Shown one piece after another: positions 43,886 to 53,018 of a stretch of 64,000 bases of DNA. The translations under genes and the position numbers were made by a program. How positions within the stretch are numbered: position 1 is the stretch's first letter; the number at the start of each line of letters is the position of its first letter. A model generated the notes under the pieces. It worked only from the letters and a program-made list of their open reading frames with translations. It was not told the DNA's origin and did not search any database. The DNA is taken from the NCBI RefSeq assembly GCF_022347545.1, contig NZ_JAKREW010000006.1, forward strand, positions 124,001 to 188,000, read 5' to 3'. Source of the stretch: Terribium retamae. Its GTDB lineage: Bacteria > Pseudomonadota > Alphaproteobacteria > Rhizobiales > Rhizobiaceae.

Positions 43886-44119
43886 ATGGCTATGGACTCC
43901 CGCGACATCGAACGGTTGATCAAGGAAGGCATTCCGGACGCCAAGGTTACGATCCGCGATCTCGCAGGCGATGGCGATCACTACGCGGCCGAAGTCGTGG
44001 CCGAGAGCTTTCGCGGCAAGAATCGTGTGCAGCAGCACCAGATGGTCTATGACGCGCTGAAGGGCAACATGGGCGGTGTCCTGCATGCCCTCGCCCTTCA
44101 AACCAGCGTGCCGGAGTAA
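43886..44119 (+). CDS. BolA family protein
   Basis: A 77-residue BolA-like protein: MDSRDIERLIKEGIPDAKVT, YAAEVVAESFRGKNRVQQHQ and MVYDALKGNMGGVLHALALQ, with the invariant His of the motif. BolA partners of CGFS glutaredoxins hold a shared [2Fe-2S] cluster and act in iron homeostasis. The CGFS glutaredoxin gene lies at 45283, separated by one convergent gene. AAGGA precedes ATG 43886, and the gene follows purL closely, implying co-transcription. Confidence 0.93.
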   Translation: MAMDSRDIERLIKEGIPDAKVTIRDLAGDGDHYAAEVVAESFRGKNRVQQHQMVYDALKGNMGGVLHALALQTSVPE

Positions 44120-44123
44120 TCTC

Positions 44124-44152
44124 AGCCCTCATGAAGGGCTAATGCATTTTTT
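44124..44152 (+). terminator. Hairpin terminator downstream of bolA
   Basis: AGCCCT (44124-44129), CATGA loop, AGGGCT (44135-44140), then AATGCATTTTTT. It runs directly into repeat copy C. Confidence 0.65.
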
Positions 44153-44245
44153 AGCCAAGTGGAATCACTTGGCGTTACAAAAATGCGAGGAAAACAAAAA
44201 CTTAGAGCGTTTCCGCGGTTCCGTGAAAAACGGAAACGCTCTAAT
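44141..44245 (+). repeat. Bipartite palindromic repeat, copy C
   Basis: Hairpin one is CCAAGTG-GAAT-CACTTGG (44155-44172), then an A-rich linker (AGGAAAACAAAAACTTAG), then hairpin two AGAGCGTTTCCG with CGGAAACGCTCT (44204-44242). It aligns at high identity with the reverse complement of 9413-9508. It lies between convergent bolA and the phosphodiester glycosidase-like gene, and the latter's TAG stop (44241-44243) is inside the last base pairs of the repeat. Confidence 0.85.
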
Positions 44246-45122
44246 GCTCACTGCTCTCCACGGCCAAAATGGGTCCGGCTGGAAACGACCCTCCGACAAT
44301 CGAGGCCGTGCCATTGGAGAGCGCGGACACGGCACCGTCGAAAAACAGCGCGTTGCGGCAGCCCAGTGCATCGCGAAACAGCCGCGCAAAACTACCAAGA
44401 CTGACCTCACTGCGCGAGATCGCCAGCACCACCGTATCAGGATCGCGCACGCCGACGCCGTTGCGGATATAGCGTGAGGTGCCGTTCGGCTCGAAGCGCG
44501 GATGCAGCGTACCATCAATCACCAGCATCGGGCCGGATTGCGTGGCATATGCGGCTGCTGGTTTGGCAGCAGCAAAAGCGCCGGTTTCCAGAACGCCTGG
44601 CTTGCCGTCGGTGCCGACATAAAAAACGCCATTCGGCTTGAGGAAGAAATTGCCTTCTGCATCATCGCGGTTGAGCGGTGTTTCCTCGTGACCGTTCTCG
44701 ACGAACAAACCGACCGGCGACAGATCCTTGTGGTACATGCCGGCATTCATGGCGAACAGCACCGGTGTTCCGGCCGCGTGCATGGTTTGGGCGAATTTTG
44801 TCACGGAGCCGTATGGTTTGGCTGTCGCATCCAGCCTGTGCAGCGAAACCCTATACCGACGTAGATTCACCTCGCACACGACATAGGTCACCGCTTCGAA
44901 CGTGAGGTCGCGGCATGGTTCGGGCAATGCTGCCTTTGTCGACGCGGGAGGTGGAGCGGGCTGCAGATCCGAAGGCAGAGATTGCGGAGCCGACGGTGAT
45001 GCCGGTGGGGCTGGAGGTTGGCTGGCAGTCTCGAACCGCTGCGGCCGCAGGGCGAGCCAGCCCGCCAAGCAAACGCCGGCCAGCAATAAAATCAGGAGAA
45101 CGAGCCGGGTCCAGCGTGTCAT
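44241..45122 (-). CDS. DUF2233 phosphodiester glycosidase-like membrane-anchored protein
   Basis: A 293-residue protein with an N-terminal membrane anchor (LVLLILLLAGVCLAGWLAL), a Pro/Ala-rich linker and a DUF2233 (NAGPA) domain: HAAGTPVLFAMNAGMYHKDL, PNGVFYVGTDGKPG, ATQSGPMLVIDG, GVRDPDTVVLAISRSE and CRNALFFDGAVSAL. The domain includes N-acetylglucosamine-1-phosphodiester alpha-N-acetylglucosaminidase, so a periplasmic sugar phosphodiester substrate is plausible. Its stop falls within repeat copy C. ATG 45122 starts MTRWTRLVLL; an upstream in-frame ATG (45158) is less likely. Confidence 0.86.
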   Translation of the reverse strand: MTRWTRLVLLILLLAGVCLAGWLALRPQRFETASQPPAPPASPSAPQSLPSDLQPAPPPASTKAALPEPCRDLTFEAVTYVVCEVNLRRYRVSLHRLDATAKPYGSVTKFAQTMHAAGTPVLFAMNAGMYHKDLSPVGLFVENGHEETPLNRDDAEGNFFLKPNGVFYVGTDGKPGVLETGAFAAAKPAAAYATQSGPMLVIDGTLHPRFEPNGTSRYIRNGVGVRDPDTVVLAISRSEVSLGSFARLFRDALGCRNALFFDGAVSALSNGTASIVGGSFPAGPILAVESSEH

Positions 45123-45282
45123 CGGCTGCTGAAGACTCCGTTCTGCTTGGCCCAGCAACCGGCCGTTGCTTGCGCCATTTCGGAATGGTGATCGGCAAAC
45201 ATCTTGTTTCAGCTCGCTGTCGGGGTTATCTCATGATGATGTTACAGGCCCGACTCCAGCGGGCGCAGAAGGATTTTGGCCC

Positions 45283-45618
45283 ATGAGCGGAATCAACGAC
45301 TACATCGACAGCGAAGTGAAGAGCAACGACGTCGTCCTGTTCATGAAGGGCACGCCGGGCTTTCCGCAGTGCGGCTTCTCGGGTCAGGTCGTGCAGATCC
45401 TCGACTACATCGGCGTAGACTACAAGGGCGTCAACGTATTGACCTCCAACGATTTGCGCCAGGGCATCAAGGACTATTCCAACTGGCCGACCATCCCGCA
45501 GCTTTATGTGAAGGGTGAGTTCGTCGGCGGTTGCGACATCGTGCGCGAAATGTTCCAGGCCGGCGAACTGCAGGCCTTCTTCGACGAGAAGGGCATCAAG
45601 GTCAAAGGCGCAGCCTGA
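45283..45618 (+). CDS. grxD: Monothiol CGFS glutaredoxin
   Basis: A 111-residue Grx4-type protein with the single-cysteine active site PQCGFSGQ (Cys30) and the glutathione-binding [19 protein letters not shown]. It binds a [2Fe-2S] cluster with glutathione and BolA and delivers clusters or signals iron status. ATG 45283 is the family start. bolA lies 1.2 kb upstream in the same orientation, with one reversed gene between. A GC-rich hairpin follows at 45629. Confidence 0.96.
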   Translation: MSGINDYIDSEVKSNDVVLFMKGTPGFPQCGFSGQVVQILDYIGVDYKGVNVLTSNDLRQGIKDYSNWPTIPQLYVKGEFVGGCDIVREMFQAGELQAFFDEKGIKVKGAA

Positions 45619-45628
45619 CCTGATCCTC

Positions 45629-45650
45629 GCCGGGCAGCCCCCTGCCCGGC
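45629..45650 (+). terminator. Hairpin downstream of grxD
   Basis: GCCGGGCAG (45629-45637) and CTGCCCGGC (45642-45650) with a CCCC loop. No clear U-tract follows (TGAACCAAAT). Confidence 0.5.
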
Positions 45651-45731
45651 TGAACCAAATCGTCCGCTTCAGGACATCAAGCCGATGTGCCGGCCAACGG
45701 TGCATCGGCGTTTCGGCATTGGGGGATCCTC

Positions 45732-47000
45732 ATGGACACGCAAGCCCAGCAAGACGCCCGACAAGCGGCCTTTGCGATCCCACGCTGGGAATTCATCAGC
45801 ATCTGCGCTGCACTGATGGCCCTTAATGCTCTCGCCATCGACATCATGCTGCCCGGCCTGCAGGAGATCGGCTCCAGTCTCGGCGTCTCCAACGAGAACC
45901 ACCGGCAATATGTGATCTCGGCCTATTTCGGCGGTCTGGCAGCCGCCTTGATCTTCTTCGGGCCGCTGTCGGACCGTTTCGGCCGCCGGAAGCCACTGTT
46001 GGTTGGACTTGTCATCTATATCTGTGCTGCTGCCGGTGCGGTATTCGCGCCCAGTTTCGAGATACTGCTCCTGTTGCGTTTCATCCAGGGCATAGGAGCC
46101 GCCTCGACCCGCGTCATCGCGGTCTCCATGGTGCGTGACCGTTTCGGTGGCCGTGCCATGGCCGAGGTGATGTCCCTGATCTTCATGGTGTTCATGGTCA
46201 TTCCCGTGGTGGCGCCATCGATCGGACAGCTGGTGATGATCTTTGCGAACTGGCACATGATTTTCATGGTGATGGCGGTGATCGCCACGGCGATCGCGCT
46301 CTGGACCTTCATCCGCATGCCGGAAACGCAACATCCGGAAGATAGGCGGCAGATCGATCTCGGTTCCCTCGTACAGGGTTTCGGGATCGTGCTGTCAAAC
46401 CGGCTGTCGCTCGGCTACACGCTGGCGTCGACTTCGGTGTTTGCCGCCCTGTTCGGCTTCATCAACTCCGCACAGCAGGTCTATATCGGCATCTACCAGC
46501 TCGGTTACTGGTTTCCGGTGTTGTTCGCGGCGATTGCCGGCATGATGGCGGTATCGTCTTTCCTGAACTCCCGGCTGGTCATGCGTCTCGGCATGCGCCG
46601 CCTGTCGCACGGAGCGCTGATCGGCTTCACCATCGTTTCGACGGTCTGGTTCGTGATATCGCTGTTCGGACCGGTACCGTTGCCGCTCTTCGTGCTTCTG
46701 TTCGCGCTGGCGATGTTCCAGTTCGGCTGGATCGGTTCGAATTTCAACGCTATCGCCATGGAACCGCTTGGCCACATCGCAGGTACGGCGGCATCAATCC
46801 AGGGCTTTATCCAGACGCTGGGCGGCGGTCTCGTCGGCGCAATCATCGGGCAGGCCTTCGATGGAACGGTCACCCCCTTGGCCGCCGGCTTCTGCGGCGT
46901 AGGCATCGTCGGACTGGTGTTCGTGCTGATTGCGGAACGGGGCAAGCTTTTTACCGCTCCGAGTGCGCAGCAAGCCGTCAGCGCAGAGCCTTCCCATTGA
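45732..47000 (+). CDS. Bcr/CflA-type MFS multidrug effluxer
   Basis: A 422-residue 12-helix DHA1 transporter. LNALAIDIMLPGLQEIGSSL in the first helix, and the motif-A loop GPLSDRFGRRKPLLVG, place it with Bcr/CflA drug exporters; the RFIQGIGAASTRVIAVSMVR motif C region is clear. It would extrude drugs by proton antiport across the inner membrane. Substrate unknown. GGGGGATC precedes ATG 45732. It converges with the IMPase gene. Confidence 0.92.
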   Translation: MDTQAQQDARQAAFAIPRWEFISICAALMALNALAIDIMLPGLQEIGSSLGVSNENHRQYVISAYFGGLAAALIFFGPLSDRFGRRKPLLVGLVIYICAAAGAVFAPSFEILLLLRFIQGIGAASTRVIAVSMVRDRFGGRAMAEVMSLIFMVFMVIPVVAPSIGQLVMIFANWHMIFMVMAVIATAIALWTFIRMPETQHPEDRRQIDLGSLVQGFGIVLSNRLSLGYTLASTSVFAALFGFINSAQQVYIGIYQLGYWFPVLFAAIAGMMAVSSFLNSRLVMRLGMRRLSHGALIGFTIVSTVWFVISLFGPVPLPLFVLLFALAMFQFGWIGSNFNAIAMEPLGHIAGTAASIQGFIQTLGGGLVGAIIGQAFDGTVTPLAAGFCGVGIVGLVFVLIAERGKLFTAPSAQQAVSAEPSH

Positions 47001-47007
47001 GAATACG

Positions 47008-47028
47008 GCCGGCAGTCATCCTGCCGGC
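47008..47028. terminator. Bidirectional hairpin between the MFS and IMPase genes
   Basis: GCCGGCAG (47008-47015) and CTGCCGGC (47021-47028) with a TCATC loop, followed on the plus strand by ATTATT. It serves both convergent genes. Confidence 0.6.
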
Positions 47029-47029
47029 A

Positions 47030-47854
47030 TTATTCTGCCCACAGCTCGCGTTTGATTTCGGCCCAGCTTGCCTCGTCGGGCGCCACAATCAGGCCGCCTG
47101 AGATATGGGATGGCAGGTAAGCGCTCCCGTCGAAGCGTGCTGCATGACCACCCGCCTCCTGGTGGATCAGCACGCCGGCCAGATGGTCCCACGGCATCAT
47201 GACATTTTGGACGATGAAATGCGCGTGTCCGCCGGCGAGTACGCGGTATTCGTGCGCCGAACAGCGGTAGCCGATGTAGGACAGGCATTTCGCCTGGTTC
47301 TTCGCGAGCAGCGAGCGCTGCGGTTCGTCAAAGGCCTGCCAGCCAAGCGCACCGGTCATCTGCGAGAACGGCACCGGCTCGGCCACGGTCACGCGCTCTC
47401 GCCCCTGCCTGCTCACCATGTGGCTGCCTGCCCCACGAACACCGATCAATGCGTCCTTGCCGACCGGATCGTAGATGATGCCGGCGATCGTCTCGCCGTC
47501 TCTGATCACCGCCAGGATGACGCCGAACACCGGCACGCCGGATGCGAAGTTATATGTGCCGTCGACCGGGTCGATGACAAAGGCCAGCCTGCTGCCGCCG
47601 AGCTTCGCCAACAATGTCCTGTCGGCCTCGCAAGCCTCTTCGCCGACGATCAGAGCGTCCGGATATCGTGTAGCGATCGCTTGCGTTATCACCCGTTCCG
47701 CATGAATGTCCGCCTGGGTGACGAGGTCGGCGGCCGACTTCTTCTGCTGCACGTCATTTGCACCGAGACGGCGAAAACGCGGCATGATCTCGCGCTCAGC
47801 CGCGTCGGCCAGAACCCCGCTCAACCATTCGACATCGCGATCGTCAAAGCGCAT
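47030..47854 (-). CDS. Inositol monophosphatase family phosphatase
   Basis: A 274-residue Mg-dependent phosphatase: [12 protein letters not shown], the metal site [17 protein letters not shown], and the C-terminal [20 protein letters not shown]. Alphaproteobacterial relatives include HisN-type histidinol phosphatases and CysQ-type nucleotidases; which it is cannot be resolved. The ATG at 47854 overlaps the stop of ttcA by 11 bases, so translation is coupled to ttcA. Confidence 0.88.
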   Translation of the reverse strand: MRFDDRDVEWLSGVLADAAEREIMPRFRRLGANDVQQKKSAADLVTQADIHAERVITQAIATRYPDALIVGEEACEADRTLLAKLGGSRLAFVIDPVDGTYNFASGVPVFGVILAVIRDGETIAGIIYDPVGKDALIGVRGAGSHMVSRQGRERVTVAEPVPFSQMTGALGWQAFDEPQRSLLAKNQAKCLSYIGYRCSAHEYRVLAGGHAHFIVQNVMMPWDHLAGVLIHQEAGGHAARFDGSAYLPSHISGGLIVAPDEASWAEIKRELWAE

Positions 47855-48710
47855 CGGTATTCCCGGCAGAAGGCGCCAAGGCCGCGAAATCGAACAGCTT
47901 GCGATCCAGAAGATGCGATGGCCGCACATTGGTCATGGCGCGGATCATCGTATCCTTGCGGCCGGGCATGCGCTTCTCGATATCGTCCAGCATCGCCTTC
48001 ATGGCGTTGCGCTGCAATCCCTCCTGGCTGCCGCAGAGGTCGCAAGGGATGATCGGAAACGCCATGGCGTTGGCGAATTTCTCCAGATCATCCTCGGCGC
48101 AATAGGCGAGCGGGCGCAGCACCATCATGTCGCCCTCGTCATTGAGCAGCTTGGGCGGCATCGCTGCCAGCCGTCCGCCATGGAAAAGGTTCATGAAGAA
48201 GGTTTCGAGAATGTCCTCGCGATGATGGCCGAGCACCAGTGCCGAGCAGCCCTCCTCTCGCGCAACGCGATAGAGATGGCCGCGCCGCAGCCGCGAGCAT
48301 AGCGAGCAATAGGTCGAGTTCTCCGGCAGCTTGTCGGTGACGATCGAATAGGTGTCCTGATACTCGATGCGGTGCGCAATGCCGTTGGCCGTCAGGTAAT
48401 CCGGCAGGATGTGCTTGGGAAAATTAGGCTGCCCCTGATCGAGGTTGCAGGCGATGAGTTCGACCGGCAACAGGCCACGCCATTTGAGGTCGAGCAGGAG
48501 CGCCAGCAGTCCGTAGGAATCCTTGCCGCCTGATAGCGCTACAAGCCAGCGCTCGCCGGGCTTCACCATGGCGAAATCATCCATGGCCTGACGTGTCAGC
48601 CTGAGCAGGCGCTTGCGCAGCTTGTTGAATTCCACCGATGACGGCACGTCGCGAAACAACGGGTGGCAACCACCGTCGAGATCGGGAATCGTGTCTGCTG
48701 GTGCGTTCAT
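47844..48710 (-). CDS. ttcA: tRNA 2-thiocytidine(32) synthetase
   Basis: A 288-residue PP-loop ATPase: the [20 protein letters not shown] loop, the CSLC pair ([12 protein letters not shown]), and [12 protein letters not shown] that together bind the [4Fe-4S] cluster for cytidine-32 thiolation in tRNA. The HxxxD-type region [19 protein letters not shown] is intact. Sulfur transfer would use a separate desulfurase. Its stop overlaps the IMPase start, indicating an operon. Confidence 0.95.
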   Translation of the reverse strand: MNAPADTIPDLDGGCHPLFRDVPSSVEFNKLRKRLLRLTRQAMDDFAMVKPGERWLVALSGGKDSYGLLALLLDLKWRGLLPVELIACNLDQGQPNFPKHILPDYLTANGIAHRIEYQDTYSIVTDKLPENSTYCSLCSRLRRGHLYRVAREEGCSALVLGHHREDILETFFMNLFHGGRLAAMPPKLLNDEGDMMVLRPLAYCAEDDLEKFANAMAFPIIPCDLCGSQEGLQRNAMKAMLDDIEKRMPGRKDTMIRAMTNVRPSHLLDRKLFDFAALAPSAGNTDAL

Positions 48711-48782
48711 GGTGTTGCGTTCCGCAGTTGATGCCGCGCCTTATACCGGGGCTCGCTTCGTCAAACAAATACCTGAAACAAA

Positions 48783-48806
48783 AAAGGCCACCCGAAGGCG
48801 GCCTTT
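48783..48806 (-). terminator. Rho-independent terminator of rpsD
   Basis: AAAGGCC (48783-48789) pairs with GGCCTTT (48800-48806), ten-base loop; on the minus strand TTTTTTG follows. It is 25 bases after the rpsD stop. Confidence 0.85.
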
Positions 48807-48830
48807 CTGCATTCGAATTCGCGGACTTGA

Positions 48831-49448
48831 TCAGCGCGAATAATATTCGACGACCAGGTTCGGCTCCATCTGGACGGCGAACGGAACGTCCGCCAGGCCT
48901 GGAACGCGGGCGAAGGTCGCGGTCATCTTGTTGTGGTCGGCTTCGATGTAGTCCGGCACGTCACGCTCGGCGAGGCCGACGGACTCCAGAACGATGACGA
49001 GCTGCTTCGACTTCTCGCGCACCTCGATGACGTCGCCCGGCTTGCAGCGATACGAACCGATGTTGGTGCGCTTGCCGTTCACATTGATGTGGCCGTGGTT
49101 CACGAACTGGCGTGCGGCGAAGATGGTCGGCACGAACTTGGCGCGATAGACGACGGCGTCCAGGCGCGACTCAAGCAGGCCGATCAGGTTCTCGGAGGTG
49201 TCGCCCTTGCGGCGGTTGGCCTCTTCGTAGGTCTTGCGGAACTGCTTTTCCGAAACGTCACCATAGTGACCCTTCAGCTTCTGCTTGGCGCGCAGCTGCA
49301 GGCCGAAGTCGGAAAGCTTGCCCTTGCGGCGCTGACCGTGCTGGCCGGGGCCGTATTCGCGCTTGTTGACCGGGGACTTCGGGCGACCCCAGATGTTTTC
49401 ACCAAGACGGCGATCGATCTTGTATTTTGCGGATTCGCGTTTGCTCAT
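48831..49448 (-). CDS. rpsD: 30S ribosomal protein S4
   Basis: A 205-residue primary assembly protein of the small subunit that also stops translation of its own operon in some bacteria. [40 protein letters not shown] and the S4 RNA-binding domain [20 protein letters not shown] with [13 protein letters not shown] are typical of the alphaproteobacterial form. No zinc-type Cys motif. ATG 49448 starts [10 protein letters not shown]. It stands alone, outside the alpha ribosomal operon, as in other alphaproteobacteria. Confidence 0.98.
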   Translation of the reverse strand: MSKRESAKYKIDRRLGENIWGRPKSPVNKREYGPGQHGQRRKGKLSDFGLQLRAKQKLKGHYGDVSEKQFRKTYEEANRRKGDTSENLIGLLESRLDAVVYRAKFVPTIFAARQFVNHGHINVNGKRTNIGSYRCKPGDVIEVREKSKQLVIVLESVGLAERDVPDYIEADHNKMTATFARVPGLADVPFAVQMEPNLVVEYYSR

Positions 49449-49751
49449 CGCATTCCCTTTCAAAACAACAGACCCGAACCACCACGGTCCGGGCGAAGGA
49501 AACGCGCCCTCCTCTGGCCTCCGTTTTCGAGACCTGACAGGGTTTTCCGCGCAAGCGACTGGAAAACCCACGGGACACGTCAGTGATGCAAAACCCTGGA
49601 AACCTATGGCATCGTCAGATCTTGCGGCATAAAACAAAGCACCGGACCTCACGGCCCGGCGTTGCGCGGCTTCGATAGACCGCTGTCATCTTCCTGTCAA
49701 GCAAGCGAATGCGGCAACGTTGGCAAAGTTGACGCAGGCGAACACGCCGGT

Positions 49752-50159
49752 TCAGGCTGCAGCGTCGAAAGCAGCCCGGGCAGAATGCAGGTTGTCGCGG
49801 TTGCCAGCGGCCCATGCACCGAGAGCAGCGATCGGCACCGCGAGTGACTGGCCGAGTTCTGTCAGCGCATATTCCACTTCCGGCGGAGTGGTCGGGCGCA
49901 CGGTTCGACTGACCAGACCATCTCGCTCGAGCGAACGCAGCGTAACCGTCAGCATGCGCTGGGAGATGCCCTCGATCGTGCGCTTGAGTGCATTGAACCG
50001 CATCGACGCCGGCTGCAGGTTGAGAATGACCAGGATGCTCCAGGTGTCACCGACACGGTCGAGCACCTCTCGGATGGGGCAGCTGCCACCTGCATCGGTG
50101 GCGAAACCCGGTGTGGTGTAGAGCAGCGGCACACCCTCTTCGTTCGTCCTGGCGTTCAT
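49752..50159 (-). CDS. HxlR family regulator with a sensing cysteine
   Basis: A 135-residue MarR-like winged-helix protein: GGSCPIREVLDRVGDTWSIL (the HxlR N terminus), MRFNALKRTIEGISQRMLTV and LERDGLVSRTVRPTTPPEVE. The Cys27 just before PIREVL corresponds to the redox or electrophile-sensing cysteine of YodB/QorR-type proteins. It is divergent from the NAD(P)-binding oxidoreductase at 50307, which is the usual target. Start ATG 50159. Confidence 0.9.
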   Translation of the reverse strand: MNARTNEEGVPLLYTTPGFATDAGGSCPIREVLDRVGDTWSILVILNLQPASMRFNALKRTIEGISQRMLTVTLRSLERDGLVSRTVRPTTPPEVEYALTELGQSLAVPIAALGAWAAGNRDNLHSARAAFDAAA

Positions 50160-50229
50160 ATGGTTCCCTTGGCGTAACCTGGGCACAAAATCATGCGTTC
50201 TTTTCGCGGTTCCCGGTCGCAGCTATGTA

Positions 50230-50244
50230 GTTACCGGCGATAAC
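50230..50244. promoter_or_regulatory. Putative HxlR operator
   Basis: GTTA (50230-50233), seven bases, TAAC (50241-50244), in the 147-base gap between the divergent regulator and oxidoreductase. It is a short inverted repeat in the position expected for the regulator's binding site. Confidence 0.4.
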
Positions 50245-50306
50245 CTGATTACTCAAAATATCCATCTTTCCTGAAGAGGGAAAGGGACAAGACAAGGAGA
50301 CCAACC

Positions 50307-50945
50307 ATGAAGATCGCTCTCATCGGAGCTTCCGGCTTCGTCGGTGGCGCGCTGCTTAAGGAAGCCATCCACCGTGGCCATAGCGTCACCGCCATCGTAC
50401 GCAATCCGGAAAAGGTGGCCGCAACTTCCGGTGTTACCGCCGTCAAGGGCGACGTCAACGACGTCAAGCAGCTTGCCGCTCAGCTCGCCGGTCATGACGT
50501 CGTCATCTCAGCCTTCAACGGCGGCTGGGGCGATCCTGAAATCTACAACAAGCATCTCACCGGCTCCCGCTCCATCGCGGCGGCTGCCAAGCAGGTCGGC
50601 GTGCGTCTGATCGTGGTTGGAGGCGCGGGCAGCCTGCACGCGCCGGACGGCAGCCAGTTCGTCGATTCCCCCGATTTCCCGGAAGCCTATAAGGATGGCG
50701 CCCGTGCCGCCCGCGATGTCCTCGCCGAACTGCGCAAGGAAAGCGGACTGGAGTGGTCATTCGTGTCGCCTGCGGCTCATATCGCCCCCGGCGAGCGCAC
50801 GGGCAAATTTCGGTTGGGGGGCGACGAACCGGTGCTGGATGCCAAGGGCGAAAGTCACGTTTCGGTCGAAGACCTGGCCTATGCCATCCTCGATGAAGCC
50901 GAGACGCCGAAGCATACCCGCAAGCGTTTCACACTAGGCTACTAA
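50307..50945 (+). CDS. NAD(P)-binding short-chain oxidoreductase (YwnB/NmrA-like)
   Basis: A 212-residue Rossmann protein opening MKIALIGASGFVGGALLKEA, with NAD(P)H-binding GxxGxxG, VISAFNGGWGDPEIYNKHLT, and LIVVGGAGSLHAPDGSQFVD. Similar proteins act as quinone or flavin reductases or sensors. An AAGGAGA at 50295 stands before ATG 50307. Control by the divergent HxlR protein is likely; a quinone or electrophile stress role is inferred from that pairing. Confidence 0.88.
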   Translation: MKIALIGASGFVGGALLKEAIHRGHSVTAIVRNPEKVAATSGVTAVKGDVNDVKQLAAQLAGHDVVISAFNGGWGDPEIYNKHLTGSRSIAAAAKQVGVRLIVVGGAGSLHAPDGSQFVDSPDFPEAYKDGARAARDVLAELRKESGLEWSFVSPAAHIAPGERTGKFRLGGDEPVLDAKGESHVSVEDLAYAILDEAETPKHTRKRFTLGY

Positions 50946-50997
50946 ACGGCCTCGACAGGATCCCGAACGCGTATGTCCTGCCGGGCAGGATTAGTCT

Positions 50998-51180
50998 TTA
51001 AGACTTCTTGTCCGGCAAGCCCTTGCGCTTGGTTTCCGCGAATTCCTCCAGTTCCTTCTCGCTCATCGATTCGAACATCTGCTTCGACGCGCCGATGAGT
51101 TCACTCTTCTTGATTTCGCCGCGCTTGGCGGCAAGTGCAGCACCTGCGGCACGCTGCTGGGCCTTGGAAGTTGCGGGCAT
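50998..51180 (-). CDS. DUF3008 family small protein
   Basis: A 60-residue protein matching DUF3008 throughout: MPATSKAQQRAAGAALAAKR and GEIKKSELIGASKQMFESMS, then EKELEEFAETKRKGLPDKKS. It is highly charged and helical; function unknown, though many genomes keep it as a stress-associated small protein. GGAGAAG precedes ATG 51180. Confidence 0.85.
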   Translation of the reverse strand: MPATSKAQQRAAGAALAAKRGEIKKSELIGASKQMFESMSEKELEEFAETKRKGLPDKKS

Positions 51181-51243
51181 CGCTGCTTCTCCCGTTTCCA
51201 TCTGGATTGGAAACGCCGCGCTCGGCTGTGCGTTCCGGTAATT

Positions 51244-52044
51244 TCAGGAAGTGGTCAGCCCGAAACCCTGCATCAGCCGTCGCGTTGCGAAATTCGGCTT
51301 GCCCGAGGTGAAGACGGCGAAATCAGCACCTGTGCTTGGGAGATCCATCGTTTCCTTCGGGCGTCCATCCTCCAACAGGGACAATGCGCGACGCGCGATC
51401 GCTTCCGCCGGGTCGATCCAGTCAACCGGCCATGGCGCAGTCTTGCGCATGCGGTTGACGAGAAAAGGATAGTGGGTGCAGGCCAGCACCACGATGTCCG
51501 TGAATCGGCCGTCCTGTTCGATGAAGCATGGGGCGATCTCGTTGCGCACGGCCTCCTCATCGACGAAACCATCGCGCATGTAGATTTCGGCAAGTCCGGC
51601 CAGCGCAGTCGAACCGACCAGCCGGACATGGCATTTTTGCGCCCATTTGCCGATCAGGTCGCGTGTGTATTGCCGCTTGACCGTGCCGGGCGTTGCCAGC
51701 ACCGAAACCAGACCGGAGCGCGTGCGCTCGGCTGCAGGCTTGATGGCGGGCACCGTGCCGACAAAAAGATGATCGGGGAACGCCACGCGCAACGCGTCGA
51801 TGACCAGCGTGGAGGCGGTATTGCAGGCGATGACCGAAATAGCCGGCCGATAGCGCTCGAGCAATTGCCCGAAAAGCGCCAGAAGATGTGCATTCAGCGC
51901 CGGCTCTTCCCAATTGCCGTAAGGAAAGGCTGCGTCATCGGCGATGTATATGAAGCGCCGATCAGGCATCAAGACGCGCGCTTCGCGCAGCACGGTGAGG
52001 CCGCCGACACCGGAATCGAATATCAGGATCGGCTGCTCGGTCAT
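51244..52044 (-). CDS. murI: Glutamate racemase
   Basis: A 266-residue cofactor-independent racemase that makes D-glutamate for peptidoglycan. It opens [20 protein letters not shown], has the catalytic Cys pair in [16 protein letters not shown] and [15 protein letters not shown], and [16 protein letters not shown]. Start ATG 52044. It follows the trmJ-like gene in the same direction, with a gap of 7 bases, implying a small operon. Confidence 0.95.
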   Translation of the reverse strand: MTEQPILIFDSGVGGLTVLREARVLMPDRRFIYIADDAAFPYGNWEEPALNAHLLALFGQLLERYRPAISVIACNTASTLVIDALRVAFPDHLFVGTVPAIKPAAERTRSGLVSVLATPGTVKRQYTRDLIGKWAQKCHVRLVGSTALAGLAEIYMRDGFVDEEAVRNEIAPCFIEQDGRFTDIVVLACTHYPFLVNRMRKTAPWPVDWIDPAEAIARRALSLLEDGRPKETMDLPSTGADFAVFTSGKPNFATRRLMQGFGLTTS

Positions 52045-52051
52045 TTATGCC

Positions 52052-52927
52052 TCAATCGTTGTCCAACCCCTTGCCGCAGACGGGTGGCAGGGTGTCGGCA
52101 TCGTCGCCATCCTCCGAGGGGTGTGCGGCGCGATCGGCCTTAGCCTTGCGCTCGGGATAACCGGCGCCGCGCGGCTCCTTCGGCGAGAAATAATCAAGCG
52201 ACGCAACAACGCCACGCAGCACCTTCAGCTCCGGCTCGGCGAAGCCGGCGCGGGTCAAGACCGCGCGCAAATTGTCGACCATCTTGGGCTTCTTTGCGGC
52301 GGGCCGGAAATAACCGCGCGCCTCGAGCGCTGCCTCGAGATGGGCGAAGAGGCCGTGCAGCTGTTCCTTGGTGGCCGGCAGCATCTCCGGAGTGGAGAAA
52401 TTGGTATCGGTTTCCTTTTCCAAGCCGGACTTCATCCATTCATAGGACATCAGAAGCACTGCCTGGGCGATATTGAGCGAGGAAAAGGCAGGGTCGACCG
52501 GAAAGGTGACGATCTCGTCGGCAAGACCGACCTCGTCATTATAGAGCCCGAAGCGCTCGCGCCCGAACAGGATGCCTGTCTTCAGGCCATCGCGAGTCCG
52601 AGCCCTCAGCGACCGGCCCGCCTCCACCGGTCCGCGCACCGGCTTGAAGCCGTCGCGCTCACGCGCAGTGGTGGCGAAGACAAAATTGAGGTCGGCTATC
52701 GCCGACGGCAGGTCGTCATACAGCTTGATCGCGTCAATGACATGGTCGGCTCGGCTGGCGGCCGCACGGGCCTTCTCGCTCGGCCAGCCGTCACGCGGAT
52801 TGATCAGTCTCAGCTCGCCCAGGCCGAAATTCGCCATGGCCCGTGCGACCATGCCGATGTTCTCGCCGAGCTGCGGCTCGACAAGGATGATGGCGGGGCC
52901 AGCGGCCTGTTCAGGGGAATTCGTCAT
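52052..52927 (-). CDS. trmJ: tRNA/rRNA 2'-O-methyltransferase, TrmJ-like SPOUT family
   Basis: A 291-residue SPOUT methyltransferase: IILVEPQLGENIGMVARAMA, NFGLGELRLINPRDGWPSE, LFGRERFGLYNDEVGLADEI and VDPAFSSLNIAQAVLLMSYE (the knot and dimer motifs). TrmJ methylates position 32 of tRNAs; ttcA at 47844 acts on the same nucleotide position, an interesting coincidence. The C-terminal extension is charged. ATG 52927. Confidence 0.85.
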   Translation of the reverse strand: MTNSPEQAAGPAIILVEPQLGENIGMVARAMANFGLGELRLINPRDGWPSEKARAAASRADHVIDAIKLYDDLPSAIADLNFVFATTARERDGFKPVRGPVEAGRSLRARTRDGLKTGILFGRERFGLYNDEVGLADEIVTFPVDPAFSSLNIAQAVLLMSYEWMKSGLEKETDTNFSTPEMLPATKEQLHGLFAHLEAALEARGYFRPAAKKPKMVDNLRAVLTRAGFAEPELKVLRGVVASLDYFSPKEPRGAGYPERKAKADRAAHPSEDGDDADTLPPVCGKGLDND

Positions 52928-53018
52928 GACAAAACGCTCATTTGCGGCACTGTCGCGTCCCCTGCCACATCCGGTCGCGAAATTGAAGCTTTGCCTGCTC
53001 CCTCCGACCGCAGGCGTT

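Noticed and set aside
44159..44404. Open frame across repeat copy C and the end of the DUF2233 gene
   Set aside because: It is made of repeat sequence plus the antisense of a clear gene, has no ribosome binding site and no family match.
50965..50992. TCCTGCC/GGCAGGA palindrome after the oxidoreductase
   Set aside because: The arms leave a one-base centre and no U-tract, so a terminator call is not justified.
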